64,000 nucleotides of DNA from an uncultured Pelagibacteraceae bacterium (GCA_902631265.1 CACOXX010000003.1:1-64000), one strand, 5' to 3'. Counted from the first letter of the stretch, positions 27,713-37,335 are shown. Made by a program: numbers and translations. The notes: generated by a model not told the origin, from the letters alone.

Positions 27713-28719
27713 TAAGAAATTTTATGAAGATACGCCGCAATATCACACATTCTATTTGAAAAACCCCACTCATTGTCATACCAAGCAGAAATTTTACCCA
27801 TATTTTTACCTATAACATTTGTTAATGATGCATCCACTATAGAGGAAGCTGGGTTGTGATTAAAATCAATTGAAACAAGTTTTTCTTCTGTAATTTCTAA
27901 AACTTTAATTTTCTGTTTCTTGCTGAAGTTTTTAAAGGCAGAGTTAATTTTTTCAACAGATAGATCTTTTTTGGAGCAAAATATTAATTCAATTAAAGAA
28001 ACGTTTGGGGTTGGTATTCTCATTGCTACTCCCTCCAGCTTTCCTTTTAAAGAAGGTATAATTTCACCAATCGCTTTTGAGGCACCAGTTGAGGTTGGTA
28101 CAATTGATTGACTAGCTGTTCTTGCTCTTCTTATATCTTTATGTGAATTATCTAAAATTCTTTGATCAGTTGTAAAAGAATGAATTGTAGTCATAAAACC
28201 TTTTTCAATTTTAAAATTTTCATTTAAAACGTGAGCGACAGGTGCAAGACAATTAGTTGTACAAGATGCGGCAGATATAATTTTATCTTCCTTCTTAATT
28301 TCTTTTTCGTTAACTCCAAATACTATTGTCTTATCAGCGTTTTTGCATGGAGCTGAAACAATAACTTTTTTTGCTCCATTACTTAAATGTGGGATTAGTT
28401 TTTCCTTAGAATTAAATTTACCAGTGCATTCAAGTACAAAATCAACATCATTGTCTTTCCAATTAATTTCTTCCAGCTTATTAATTTGTGAATAATAAAT
28501 TTTATTACCATTAATATTTATATAGCTTTTTTCTATTGATATATCCGCGTTGAATTTTCCGTGAATACTATCTCTTTTCAGTAAAGCACAAGCAGTCTCA
28601 ATGTCAGCTCTATTATTTATATGTTGAATTTTTAGGTTAGAATGATCCTCTTCAAATATTGATCGAACTACCATTCTACCAATTCTACCTAAACCGTTTA
28701 TCCCAATTTTAGTTTTCAT
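27712..28719 (-). CDS. gap: Glyceraldehyde-3-phosphate dehydrogenase
   Basis: 335 residues. INGLGRIGRMVVRS is the NAD(P)-binding loop, and Cys153 in SAASCTTNCLAP is the catalytic nucleophile. WYDNEWGFSNRM ends the catalytic domain. After the second strand the sequence reads HINNRADIETACALL: an Asn stands where NAD-specific enzymes have the Asp that binds the adenine ribose hydroxyls, and an Arg follows. This suggests NADP(H) can be used. The start overlaps the tkt stop by 4 bases. Confidence 0.95.
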   Translation of the reverse strand: MKTKIGINGLGRIGRMVVRSIFEEDHSNLKIQHINNRADIETACALLKRDSIHGKFNADISIEKSYININGNKIYYSQINKLEEINWKDNDVDFVLECTGKFNSKEKLIPHLSNGAKKVIVSAPCKNADKTIVFGVNEKEIKKEDKIISAASCTTNCLAPVAHVLNENFKIEKGFMTTIHSFTTDQRILDNSHKDIRRARTASQSIVPTSTGASKAIGEIIPSLKGKLEGVAMRIPTPNVSLIELIFCSKKDLSVEKINSAFKNFSKKQKIKVLEITEEKLVSIDFNHNPASSIVDASLTNVIGKNMGKISAWYDNEWGFSNRMCDIAAYLHKIS

Positions 28720-30650
28720 AAACTTTTCTTTATTTTTTGTACAATATTTTCAACATCTAATTCAAAGTGTTTATAAATATCTTTATATGGTGCGCTCTTA
28801 CCAAAATTATCTATTCCTAAATTTAATCCACTGGTTCCTGTATATTTTTTCCAATAACTAGTTTCCGATGCTTCTATAGAAACTTTAAGCGTATCTTCTT
28901 GCAAAATTTCTTTTTTATAGTCGTTGTTTTGATTATCAAATATTTCATGGCATGGCATTGATATAACTTTTGAATAGATATTTTCTGTGGCTAATTTATG
29001 ACTAACTTTTATTGCGAGATCAGTTTCAGAGCCTGTCGCTAATATTGTTACCTTAAGATTATCTCCATTTCTTAAAATTTCATAAGCTCCTTTAGAGCAA
29101 AGATTGTTAGTGATTACCTCTTTTCTTACAGGGTCTATTTTTTGTCTTGTTAGAGCGATTACACTTGGTTTATTTTTACTTTCTAAAGCCAACTGCCAAC
29201 ATTCAAAAGTTTCAATGGTATCGGATGGTCTAAATACATTTAAGTTTGGTATAGATCTCAACATTGCAAGCTGTTCAACAGGTTGATGGGTTGGACCGTC
29301 TTCTCCAAGACCAATTGAGTCATGGGTTAAAACATAAATTACCCTTTGGCCCATCATTGCAGCCAATCTGATAGAAGGCTTGCAATAATCACTAAATATT
29401 AAAAAAGTTCCACCATATGGAATAAGATTACTATGCAGTGAGATTCCATTCATAATTCCACACATTGCGTGTTCTCTCACTCCGTAATGAATATAATTTC
29501 CCCCAAAATTTCCTGGCTTAATTATTTTATGATTTTTTGTTTTTGTATTATTTGAACCCGCAAGATCAGCCGAGCCACCAATTAAGTTTGGTAGTTTTGA
29601 AACTATATCTAAAAATTTTTCTGAGGATTTCCTTGTCGCAATTGGTTCTAGTGATTTTAAATAATCATTTTTTACTTGCTCTATTTCACTTATAATCTCA
29701 TCGTCTAAAATATTGAATTCAGGTTCGTATGATTTATTTTTTTCTGCTTTTGAAGAGGCGCTTTCCCCTATTTTTCTCCACTCACTTAAAATTTTTTCAG
29801 GGATCTTAAAAGGCTCATAATTCCATTTTAATTTTTTTCTTACTAGCTTTACCTCATCGGTACCTAGCGGGCTTCCATGCGATGATGCTTTCCCACTTTT
29901 ATTTGGTGAGCCATAACCAATTGTAGTCTTACAAGAAATAGCAAATGGTTTTTTCGAATTTTGAGCTTTTTTTAAAGCGGTAAAAATTTGTTTATCATTA
30001 TGACCGTCTATTTCTAAATAGCTCCAACCATAACTCTCAAATCTTTTTTTTATATTATCAGAAACAGCAAGATTAGTAGGGCCATCAATCGAGATTGAAT
30101 TATTATCAAAAAGGAGTATCAAATTTTTTAATTTTATATGACCCGCAAAACTTAAGGCTTCATGGCTTATTCCTTCCATAAGGCATCCATCACCTGCCAA
30201 GACATAAGTTTTATGATCTATCTTTTTTTTTCCTAACCTCTTTTTTAATATTTCTTCAGCGAGCGCAAAACCCACAGCATTTGATATTCCTTGTCCTAAT
30301 GGCCCAGTCGTAGTCTCTATCCCTGAATTAGAATGATATTCAGGATGCCCGGCACAAATACAGTCAAGTTTTCTAAAGTTTTTAATGTCATCTATGGAAA
30401 CACTTTTGTAACCAGTTAAATATAAAAGTGAGTAAAGAAGCATAGACCCATGACCAGCAGAAAGAACGAACCTATCTCTATTAAACCAACTAGGATCTTT
30501 AGGATTAAATCGTAAAAAGTTTTTAAATAAAACTGTAGCAACATCAGCCATTCCCATTGGCATTCCAGGATGACCAGAATTCGCTGCTTCAACAGCATCT
30601 AAAGATAGAAATCTTACAGCATTAGCTAAATCTTTATGTTTTATTTTCAA
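28716..30650 (-). CDS. tkt: Transketolase
   Basis: 644-residue thiamine-diphosphate enzyme of the pentose phosphate pathway. Seen: LDAVEAANSGHPGMPMGMA, ETTTGPLGQGISNAVGFA, the ThDP/Mg-binding LAGDGCLMEGISHEALSFAGH and LFDNNSISIDG, and in the pyrimidine domain YGVREHAMCGIMNG and HDSIGLGEDGPTHQPVE. It is the promoter-proximal gene of the tkt-gap-pgk-fba run. A 50-base gap separates it from the divergent coiled-coil gene. Confidence 0.96.
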   Translation of the reverse strand: MKIKHKDLANAVRFLSLDAVEAANSGHPGMPMGMADVATVLFKNFLRFNPKDPSWFNRDRFVLSAGHGSMLLYSLLYLTGYKSVSIDDIKNFRKLDCICAGHPEYHSNSGIETTTGPLGQGISNAVGFALAEEILKKRLGKKKIDHKTYVLAGDGCLMEGISHEALSFAGHIKLKNLILLFDNNSISIDGPTNLAVSDNIKKRFESYGWSYLEIDGHNDKQIFTALKKAQNSKKPFAISCKTTIGYGSPNKSGKASSHGSPLGTDEVKLVRKKLKWNYEPFKIPEKILSEWRKIGESASSKAEKNKSYEPEFNILDDEIISEIEQVKNDYLKSLEPIATRKSSEKFLDIVSKLPNLIGGSADLAGSNNTKTKNHKIIKPGNFGGNYIHYGVREHAMCGIMNGISLHSNLIPYGGTFLIFSDYCKPSIRLAAMMGQRVIYVLTHDSIGLGEDGPTHQPVEQLAMLRSIPNLNVFRPSDTIETFECWQLALESKNKPSVIALTRQKIDPVRKEVITNNLCSKGAYEILRNGDNLKVTILATGSETDLAIKVSHKLATENIYSKVISMPCHEIFDNQNNDYKKEILQEDTLKVSIEASETSYWKKYTGTSGLNLGIDNFGKSAPYKDIYKHFELDVENIVQKIKKSL

Positions 30651-30700
30651 AAATATTCCTATCTAGACTAAGAGACTCATTAATATATAATTATATATAT

Positions 30701-31024
30701 ATGAAATATATCAGCGAAAAAGAAAAAAAACTTGAAGACGCACTAAAGAAATTAAAAAAACTTGATCTTAAAAATGACCAGATATCTGGAGACATTAAAG
30801 AATTAGTTGATCAAAAAAATCAATTAGAAATTGAAAAAAATGAATTGGAAAAAAAATACAAAAATTTAACTGATGAACACGGTAATCTTCAAGTTAAAAT
30901 CAAACAAATGATGGTTGAAAAAAAAGAGGACAGAAAGAAAAGATTAGAGTTTGACGAAAAAATTGATGAATTAAATCAAGAAACAGATACTTTACTTGAT
31001 GAGATTGAAAAATGGCAAATGTAA
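30701..31024 (+). CDS. Small coiled-coil protein upstream of zapA (DUF4164-like)
   Basis: 107 residues, almost entirely predicted coiled coil with heptad-like Leu/Ile spacing and Lys/Glu content; no membrane segment. Its position directly upstream of zapA, overlapping it by 13 bases, matches a conserved alphaproteobacterial arrangement in which a short coiled-coil (DUF4164) protein precedes ZapA. A link to cell division is inferred from context only. Confidence 0.7.
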   Translation: MKYISEKEKKLEDALKKLKKLDLKNDQISGDIKELVDQKNQLEIEKNELEKKYKNLTDEHGNLQVKIKQMMVEKKEDRKKRLEFDEKIDELNQETDTLLDEIEKWQM

Positions 31025-31449
31025 ATATTAAATTTAATGGAAAAGACTTTCTTCTTTCATGTGAAGATGGTCAAGAGGATCATCTTGAAGAGTTAGCAGC
31101 AAATTTAAATAATAAATTTGAAAAATTAAAAAATGACTTAGGAAACATAGGTGAAAATAAATTATTATTGATCACTGCTATAAAAGTTATGGATGAGTAT
31201 TTTGATACCAAAAAAAATGTTGAGAAAAAAAAGCTAGAATTAACTAATCTCACTGAAAAATTTAAAGAACTGAAATCTCTTGTATACGGCTACAAGGATG
31301 AAAAAGAAGATGAAGCAACCAAATTGAACAATGATATCAACAACTTGCAAAAAGAGCTTGATAAAATAAACAATAATTATGATCAATTAATTTCTAACAC
31401 TGCAAAAGAAATAGAGGAATTTGTTGAACGAGTTAATCTTAAAAATTAG
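31012..31449 (+). CDS. zapA: Cell division protein ZapA
   Basis: 145 residues. The N-terminal ZapA domain has VNIKFNGKDFLLSCEDGQEDHLEELAANLNNKF, then LLLITAIKVMDEYFD. A long C-terminal coiled coil (residues about 65-140) follows. It promotes FtsZ bundling at the division site. The ygfA gene starts 8 bases later, leaving no room for the 6S RNA gene found at this junction in many proteobacteria. Confidence 0.85.
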   Translation: MANVNIKFNGKDFLLSCEDGQEDHLEELAANLNNKFEKLKNDLGNIGENKLLLITAIKVMDEYFDTKKNVEKKKLELTNLTEKFKELKSLVYGYKDEKEDEATKLNNDINNLQKELDKINNNYDQLISNTAKEIEEFVERVNLKN

Positions 31450-31457
31450 ATTTAGTA

Positions 31458-32000
31458 GTGAACAAATTTCAATTAAGAAAAAAAATTTTTAAAGTTCGAT
31501 CAAAATTTGCCAAAAAAAAAAACACTGTAAATTCTGAGGCAATAATCAAATTGATTGAGCAGAAATCTTCTAACAAAAGAGTTGGATTGTATTATCCGTT
31601 TGGTGATGAGTTATCTACTTTGGAATTAATGAATCGATTAATTAGGAAAAAATTTATAATTTCTTTACCTATAATTAATAATAAATCTGAGATGTCTTTT
31701 TATAGTTGGAATCCTAATGAGCCTTTAACAATAAACAGATATGGTATCTTAGAGCCTTTTAAGAGAAAAAAAATAACTCCTTCAACATTAATAATTCCGA
31801 TGTTAGCTTTTGACTCTAAATTAAATAGACTTGGTTATGGAGGAGGTTTCTATGACAGGTTTATTCAAAAAATTGAGAAACAAAATAACTGTGTTAAAAT
31901 CGGACTTGCTCTTTCTTGTCAAAAAATTAATAAAGTGCCAGTTGATAAACATGATAAAAAAATGGATTTCATAATTACTGAAAAAAGAATTTATAAATGA
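31458..32000 (+). CDS. ygfA: 5-formyltetrahydrofolate cyclo-ligase
   Basis: 180-residue ATP-dependent enzyme converting 5-formyl-THF to 5,10-methenyl-THF. The N-terminal basic helix (FQLRKKIFKVRSKF) and LYYPFGDELSTLELM precede the diagnostic RLGYGGGFYDRFI. It starts at GTG 31458. The stop overlaps the next gene by 4 bases. The zapA-ygfA adjacency is classical. Confidence 0.9.
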   Translation: MNKFQLRKKIFKVRSKFAKKKNTVNSEAIIKLIEQKSSNKRVGLYYPFGDELSTLELMNRLIRKKFIISLPIINNKSEMSFYSWNPNEPLTINRYGILEPFKRKKITPSTLIIPMLAFDSKLNRLGYGGGFYDRFIQKIEKQNNCVKIGLALSCQKINKVPVDKHDKKMDFIITEKRIYK

Positions 32001-32803
32001 AAATTTTATTTTTAGGTGACATTGTAGGACCCTCGGGTTGTATGGTTGTAGAAAAATATCTTAAGAAGATTGTTAAGGAAAATAAAATAAATTTTGTGAT
32101 AGCAAATGGTGAAAACGCAGCTCATAACGGAGTAGGTATTACAAAAGATGTTTTAGACAATCTAATTAAATTTGGAGTAAATGTACTTACAACTGGAAAT
32201 CATGTTTGGGATCATAAAGAAACTTTAAAACTTGTTGAAGATGATAACAGACTTTTGAGACCATTTAATCTTATTGGAATATCTCCAGGAAAAGGATTTG
32301 AAATTTATCAAACATCAAAAAGTTTTAAAATAGGTGTACTTAATTTAATGGGAAATGTTTTCATGAGGAAAAGTGAAGATGTTTTCAAAACAGCTGAAAA
32401 TTTTCAAAAAAAATATCAGCTTAGAAGAGATTATGACTTTTTAGTTGTCGATTTGCATTGTGAAACTACTTCAGAAAAAATGGCAATGGGACATTTGTTT
32501 GATAGTAAAGCTACTTTAGTAACTGGTACTCACACTCACATCCCAACAAATGATGCGAGGGTTTTAAAAGGTGGGACCGCCTATATAACAGACTCTGGAA
32601 TGTGTGGTGACTATGACTCAGTAATTGGGATGAATAAAGAAAACTCATTAAAAAGATTCTTCAAACTAGATTCTGAAAAACATTATCCATCTTTAGGGGA
32701 TGGTTCTTTATCAGGTGTTGTGGTAGATTGCGATGAAACTACAGGACTAGCTAAAAATATTAATAGTATAATTGTTGGTGGTGTTTTAAATAACTCAAAA
32801 TAA
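31997..32803 (+). CDS. YmdB-family metallophosphoesterase
   Basis: 268-residue dimetal phosphoesterase of the TIGR00282/YmdB family. Metal ligands sit in FLGDIVGPSG (Asp8), NGENAAHNGVG (Glu/Asn near residue 40), TTGNHVWDHKE (Asn-His near residue 67), VDLHCETTSEKMAMG (near 150) and GTHTHIPTND (near 177). Characterised members hydrolyse 2',3'-cyclic nucleotides. It lies 1 base before yebC. Confidence 0.88.
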   Translation: MKILFLGDIVGPSGCMVVEKYLKKIVKENKINFVIANGENAAHNGVGITKDVLDNLIKFGVNVLTTGNHVWDHKETLKLVEDDNRLLRPFNLIGISPGKGFEIYQTSKSFKIGVLNLMGNVFMRKSEDVFKTAENFQKKYQLRRDYDFLVVDLHCETTSEKMAMGHLFDSKATLVTGTHTHIPTNDARVLKGGTAYITDSGMCGDYDSVIGMNKENSLKRFFKLDSEKHYPSLGDGSLSGVVVDCDETTGLAKNINSIIVGGVLNNSK

Positions 32804-32804
32804 T

Positions 32805-33527
32805 ATGGCAGGACATTCTCATTGGGCTGGTATAAAACATAAAAAGGGCAGAGCGGACAAGGAAAGATCAAAAATTTTTTCCAAACTTTCTAGGGAAATT
32901 ACTGTAGCTGCTAAACTTGGAGATAAAGATCCTTTAATGAATCCGAGACTAAGATCTGCTATTCAGGCAGCAAGATCCTCAAACATGCCAAAAGATAATA
33001 TTGAGAGAGCAATTGATAAATCGAAATCATTAAATCAAACAAATTTTGAGAAAATAAGATATGAAGGTTTCGGTAAAGATAAAGTAGCTATAATTGTTGA
33101 GGCGCTAACAGATAACAAAAATAGAACAGCCTCAAAATTAAGAACAATTTTTCAAAAAAACGGTGGTAATTTGGGTACCCAAGGTTCTGCAGCACACAAT
33201 TTTAAACAAATTGGCGTGATTAGAATAGACATAAATGAAATTAAAGACGATAAAATTTTTGAACTAGCAATTGATGCTGGTGCAGATGAATGTTTTTCTT
33301 TTGATAATTTTCACGAGATTCATTGTGGTTCTGAGGATATCTATTCTATAAAAAAAAAGATCGAGTCCAATGTTGAAAACTTTATATCAACCGAAATTGA
33401 ATGGATCCCACTAAATAAGATTTCTAGCAGAGGTGAGAATAAAGAAGACATAAAAAAACTTATAGAATCATTAGACGATGATGATGATGTTCAAAGGGTT
33501 TATTCAAACTTTGGAGAAGAAGATTAA
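32805..33527 (+). CDS. yebC: YebC/PmpR family regulatory protein
   Basis: 240 residues, usual length. The opening MAGHSHWAGIKHKKGRADKERSKIFSKLSREI is diagnostic. SNMPKDNIERAIDK and KNRTASKLRTIFQKNGGNLG follow. The family acts as DNA-binding regulators or as translation factors (TACO1-like). It precedes a ruvC-type gene, as in many bacteria. Confidence 0.94.
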   Translation: MAGHSHWAGIKHKKGRADKERSKIFSKLSREITVAAKLGDKDPLMNPRLRSAIQAARSSNMPKDNIERAIDKSKSLNQTNFEKIRYEGFGKDKVAIIVEALTDNKNRTASKLRTIFQKNGGNLGTQGSAAHNFKQIGVIRIDINEIKDDKIFELAIDAGADECFSFDNFHEIHCGSEDIYSIKKKIESNVENFISTEIEWIPLNKISSRGENKEDIKKLIESLDDDDDVQRVYSNFGEED

Positions 33528-33530
33528 ATA

Positions 33531-34019
33531 ATGTTAATAATTGGAATAGATCCTGGAATTAATGGTGCTATATGCTTGTTTAAAGATGGAAAGATAATGG
33601 ATGTATTTGAAATGCCGAAAATGGCTGTAGGAAAAAAAAACAAATCACAGGTTAATGCCTCTCAAATATTTAACGAAATTCAAAAAGCTATAGAGGGGGA
33701 AGATAAGACGAAAGTAATAGCTGTTATAGAGCAGGTTTCTGCGATGCCAGGACAGGGTGTTACTAGCATGTTTAATTTTGGACAATCATTTGGAGTGTTA
33801 AAAGGAATCTTTTCTGCAATGCAAATTCCAATGGATTTCGTCTCACCAGTTAAATGGAAAAAATTCTTTAATTTAATCAATACAAATAAAGACGCTAGCA
33901 GAACAAAAGCTATTGAGATATACCCTTATTTTTCGTCAAAATTGTCAAAAAAAAAAGATGCTAATAAAGCTGATGCAATATTAATTTCTAGTTTTTACTA
34001 CCAAAACGCAAAATATTAG
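33531..34019 (+). CDS. RuvC-like Holliday junction resolvase, phage/poxvirus-like
   Basis: 162-residue RNase H-fold protein. Asp7 in IGIDPGINGAI and Glu67 in VIEQVSAM are the first two catalytic acids, and Asp148 in ANKADAILISSFYY fits the last. The middle differs from cellular RuvC: it has VTSMFNFGQSFGVLKGI and VSPVKWKKFFN, which resemble phage-type RuvC-like resolvases. It occupies the canonical position after yebC, but no ruvA, ruvB or ybgC follows before tolQ. Resolution of recombination junctions is the likely role. Asn145 sits where RuvC has an acidic or histidine ligand. Confidence 0.65.
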   Translation: MLIIGIDPGINGAICLFKDGKIMDVFEMPKMAVGKKNKSQVNASQIFNEIQKAIEGEDKTKVIAVIEQVSAMPGQGVTSMFNFGQSFGVLKGIFSAMQIPMDFVSPVKWKKFFNLINTNKDASRTKAIEIYPYFSSKLSKKKDANKADAILISSFYYQNAKY

Positions 34020-34024
34020 ATTTA

Positions 34025-34066
34025 TTTGATCTTTCAGGTCAAATTGATGACACATTTTAGTGTGAA
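34025..34066 (+). other. Two small stem-loops in the gap before tolQ
   Basis: TTTGATC-TTTCA-GGTCAAA (34025-34043) can form a 7-bp stem with one G-U pair. ACAC-ATTTTA-GTGT (34050-34063) can form a 4-bp stem. They fill the 56-base gap between the resolvase-like gene and tolQ. The first could be a weak terminator or processing site. No U-run follows it. Confidence 0.25.
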
Positions 34067-34075
34067 AGATTTTTA

Positions 34076-34750
34076 ATGGAAGCCGATATTGCATCACAAT
34101 CAGTTGGATTGGGGAGTTCAGTAGATTTTTCTTTATGGAGTTTGTTCATTAGAGCAGACATAATAGTGAAATCAGTTATAATTCTATTAATTGCAGCATC
34201 AATATATACTTGGGCAATTATCATAGAAAAATTCAAGTTATTTAAGAAAATTAATATAACAACACAAGAGTTCGAGGAAAAATTCTGGAAAGCTAGATCT
34301 GCTGAGAGTTTTTATAATAATTTACCAGCAAATATTGATGATCCGATGTCAAATGTTTTTAAAAAGACTATGCAAGTTGTATTAAAATCAAGATCCAGAA
34401 GTAATTTGAGTGAAAAGCTTTCAGGTTTATTAGAGTCTAATATAGAAAATGAGGTTAACAAACTTGAAAAAAATTATTCATTTCTTGCTACTGTAGGTTC
34501 GACAGCACCTTTTATTGGTTTGTTCGGAACTGTTTGGGGAATTATGAACTCCTTTCAGTCAATTGCTGTTTCAAGAAATACAAGTTTAGCAATAGTTGCA
34601 CCAGGTATAGCCGAAGCATTATTTGCGACAGCACTCGGCCTTTTAGCAGCAATTCCAGCAGTTGTGGCATATAATAAGTTTAATAATGACTCTAAAAAAT
34701 ATTCCCAAAGATTAGAAAATTTTGCCAAAAGATTTATCTCTACTATTTAA
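34076..34750 (+). CDS. tolQ: Tol-Pal system protein TolQ
   Basis: 224 residues, three membrane helices: one near residues 30-50 (IIVKSVIILLIAASIYTWAIIIEKF) and two in the C-terminal half (LATVGSTAPFIGLFGTVWGIMNSF and AIVAPGIAEALFATALGLLAAIPAV). It is part of the proton-driven TolQR motor in the inner membrane that energises TolA. It begins tolQ-tolR-tolA-tolB-pal. There is no ybgC gene upstream. Confidence 0.95.
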   Translation: MEADIASQSVGLGSSVDFSLWSLFIRADIIVKSVIILLIAASIYTWAIIIEKFKLFKKINITTQEFEEKFWKARSAESFYNNLPANIDDPMSNVFKKTMQVVLKSRSRSNLSEKLSGLLESNIENEVNKLEKNYSFLATVGSTAPFIGLFGTVWGIMNSFQSIAVSRNTSLAIVAPGIAEALFATALGLLAAIPAVVAYNKFNNDSKKYSQRLENFAKRFISTI

Positions 34751-34753
34751 CGA

Positions 34754-35170
34754 ATGGCCTTTAATTTTAAAAATAAGTCTAAAGATCCCATAAGCGAAAT
34801 AAATGTAACTCCATTTGTGGATGTTATGCTAGTTCTTTTAATTGTTTTTATGGTAACAGCTCCATTACTGACAGTTGGTGTTCAAGTAGATCTACCAGAA
34901 AGTTCTGCTGACTCACTTCCTGAGGAACAAGAACCATTAACTTTGAGTATAAACTCAAAAGGAGAGATTTTCATTCAAGAGTCTAAAGTCGAATTTGATA
35001 ATGTGGTTGCCAAAATATTGGCTGTTTCAAAAAATAGAACAGATACAAGAATATATGTAAGAGGTGATAAGACTATAAATTATGGTCGGGTTTTAGAGGT
35101 TATGGGGATGCTTTCTGGCTCAGGGTTTACGAAAGTAGCTTTGATTTCGGAACCATATAAAGAAAGGTAA
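34754..35170 (+). CDS. tolR: Tol-Pal system protein TolR
   Basis: 138 residues. A single N-terminal membrane helix carries the proton-pathway Asp23 in NVTPFVDVMLVLLIVFMV, followed by a periplasmic domain with IYVRGDKTINYGRVLEVMGML. It partners TolQ. It starts 3 bases after the tolQ stop. Confidence 0.95.
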   Translation: MAFNFKNKSKDPISEINVTPFVDVMLVLLIVFMVTAPLLTVGVQVDLPESSADSLPEEQEPLTLSINSKGEIFIQESKVEFDNVVAKILAVSKNRTDTRIYVRGDKTINYGRVLEVMGMLSGSGFTKVALISEPYKER

Positions 35171-35176
35171 TCTATT

Positions 35177-35989
35177 GTGACAAACAATATAATTATATCT
35201 TCTGCACTACATTTGTTACTTATTATTATAACAGCATTAAGTCTTCCTTTCTTAGCAAAAAAACCAATAGATCTTCCACCAATAGTCTCAATAGAACTTA
35301 TACAAATTACTGACAAAACATCTATACCATACGCTCCTAAAGCAAAAAAAATTATTGAAGAAATAAAGAAGAAGGAAAAGGAAAAACTTGTTTCTGAGCA
35401 GGCACCACCCAAAAAAGTTAAAAAAGAAAAACCAGATGCAATACCATTACCAGATCAACAAAAAAATATTGTAAAAAAACCAGAAGAGGATAAACAAAAC
35501 CCAGAAAAAATTGATGATGAAATTAAACAAGTTTCAGAATTTGAAAAAAAAGAATTATTTGATCCAAACAATATTGCTGCGTTAATTGATAAGTCAAAAG
35601 AAGAAACTGCAGAGATGATTAAAAGTGATAATAAGGTAACTCAATCACAGAGAAAAAGTGTTATTTCTTCTGGATTGACCTTGAATGAGGAAGATGCTCT
35701 TAAAGCCCAAATTTTTGGATGCTGGAGTATTCCATTAGGTTTACCTTACAATGAAAATCTTCTTGTAAGGATTAAACTAAATTTAAAACCTGATGGTACA
35801 ATTATAAATTCTGAAATTCTTGACCATGCTCGAATGAATAAACCTGGACAAGGATTTTATAAAGTTTTGGCAGAAAGTGCTCTAAGAGCAATTAGGTTAT
35901 GTCAGCCTTTGAGAGTTCCAACTACTGGTTATGAGAGATGGAAAGAAATTCAATTAAATTTTGACGCTAGGGAGATGCTTCAAGGATGA
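35177..35989 (+). CDS. tolA: Tol-Pal system protein TolA
   Basis: 270 residues, starting at GTG. A membrane anchor (residues about 4-25), then a Lys/Glu/Pro-rich periplasmic segment (about 50-130), then a C-terminal TonB-like domain with [31 protein letters not shown] and [15 protein letters not shown]. The family's long helical domain is much shortened here. It links the TolQR motor to TolB and Pal. It overlaps tolB by 4 bases (ATGA). Confidence 0.85.
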   Translation: MTNNIIISSALHLLLIIITALSLPFLAKKPIDLPPIVSIELIQITDKTSIPYAPKAKKIIEEIKKKEKEKLVSEQAPPKKVKKEKPDAIPLPDQQKNIVKKPEEDKQNPEKIDDEIKQVSEFEKKELFDPNNIAALIDKSKEETAEMIKSDNKVTQSQRKSVISSGLTLNEEDALKAQIFGCWSIPLGLPYNENLLVRIKLNLKPDGTIINSEILDHARMNKPGQGFYKVLAESALRAIRLCQPLRVPTTGYERWKEIQLNFDAREMLQG

Positions 35990-37335
35990 GAAAATTTATT
36001 TTTTTAATTTATATTTGCTTATTTGTTTTTAACTGGGGCAAAGCTTGGTCTCTTATAGAAGTGGATATTACTAGAGGTAATCTAAATCCTTTACCACTAG
36101 CAGTATCGCCATTATCTGTTGATCAAAATTCCAAAGAAAAATTTAAAGATTTATTAAAACTTGAAGATATAGGTGTTGAAATATCAAAAGTTGTTGAAAA
36201 TAATTTAAGACAATCAGGTTTATTCAATCCGTTGGATCCAAAAGCTTTTTTACAAAAACCAGATATTGCACATGTAAAACCAAGATTTGAAGATTGGGCG
36301 TTAATAAAAGCTCAAGCTTTAATTACTGGAGAAGTAAAAATAGTTGATGAAAAGCTTAGAGTTGAGTTTAGATTATGGGATGTATTAGCTGGTAAAGAAA
36401 TTATGGCGTTAGCATTCACCACTGTTTCAGAAAATTGGAGAAGAGTTGGGCATATAATTACTGATAAAGTTTACCAAAGGTTGACAGGTGAAAAAGGTTA
36501 TTTTGATACTAGAATTATTTATGTTGCTGAAGAAGGACTTAAAACAAGTCGTATCAAGAAATTAGCAATTATGGATCAAGATGGATTTAATACGAAGTAC
36601 TTAACTCTAGGAAATGAATTAGTATTAACACCAAGATTTAATCCAACAAATCAAATGGTCACTTATTTATCTTATTTTAAAAATCTACCTAGAGTGTATT
36701 TACTAGATATTGAAACAGGTATTCAGGAAGTTGTTGGAGACTTTCCTGGTATGACATTTGCTCCGCGTTTCTCTCCTGATGGAAAAAAAATTATCATGAG
36801 TTTTGCTAAAGATGGAAACTCAGATATTTATACTATGGACCTTGAAAGTAGGGAGGTTGAAAAAATCACAAACCATCCATCAATTGATACATCACCATCA
36901 TATTCTCCGGACGGTAAATATATTTGCTTTAATTCAGATAGAAGTGGGTATCAGCAAATTTATGTAATGAGAAGTGATGGTTCAAAAGTTAAAAGGATTT
37001 CTTTTGGAAATGGTCTTTATGGAACACCTGTATGGTCTCCTAGAGGCGATTTAATAGCTTTCACAAAACTTCATAAGGGAAAGTTTTATATTGGCGTAAT
37101 GAGAACAGATGGAACTGGCGAAAGATTGCTTACAGAAAACTATTATCAAGAGGCTCCTTCATGGTCTCCTAATGGGAGGGTTTTAATTTTTTATAGAGAG
37201 ACAAAATCGGACTCTGCAGGCAAGGGCTTTTCAGCCAAACTTTGGTCTATCGATCTCACAGGATATAATGAAAGAATGGTCAAAACTGAGACTGATGCTT
37301 CAGACCCATCTTGGTCGTCATTATTGACTGATTAA
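35986..37335 (+). CDS. tolB: Tol-Pal system protein TolB
   Basis: 449-residue periplasmic protein. An N-terminal signal peptide (hydrophobic residues 4-20, predicted cleavage near AWS), a D1/D2 domain with [17 protein letters not shown]-like opening and WRLWD-type [16 protein letters not shown], then a six-bladed beta-propeller with repeated [10 protein letters not shown]/[30 protein letters not shown] motifs. It interacts with Pal and TolA. Confidence 0.95.
   Translation: MRKFIFLIYICLFVFNWGKAWSLIEVDITRGNLNPLPLAVSPLSVDQNSKEKFKDLLKLEDIGVEISKVVENNLRQSGLFNPLDPKAFLQKPDIAHVKPRFEDWALIKAQALITGEVKIVDEKLRVEFRLWDVLAGKEIMALAFTTVSENWRRVGHIITDKVYQRLTGEKGYFDTRIIYVAEEGLKTSRIKKLAIMDQDGFNTKYLTLGNELVLTPRFNPTNQMVTYLSYFKNLPRVYLLDIETGIQEVVGDFPGMTFAPRFSPDGKKIIMSFAKDGNSDIYTMDLESREVEKITNHPSIDTSPSYSPDGKYICFNSDRSGYQQIYVMRSDGSKVKRISFGNGLYGTPVWSPRGDLIAFTKLHKGKFYIGVMRTDGTGERLLTENYYQEAPSWSPNGRVLIFYRETKSDSAGKGFSAKLWSIDLTGYNERMVKTETDASDPSWSSLLTD

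Noticed and set aside
31440-31460. Possible 6S RNA gene between zapA and ygfA
   Set aside because: The two genes are only 8 bases apart, so there is no room for a 6S RNA here; it must lie elsewhere if present.
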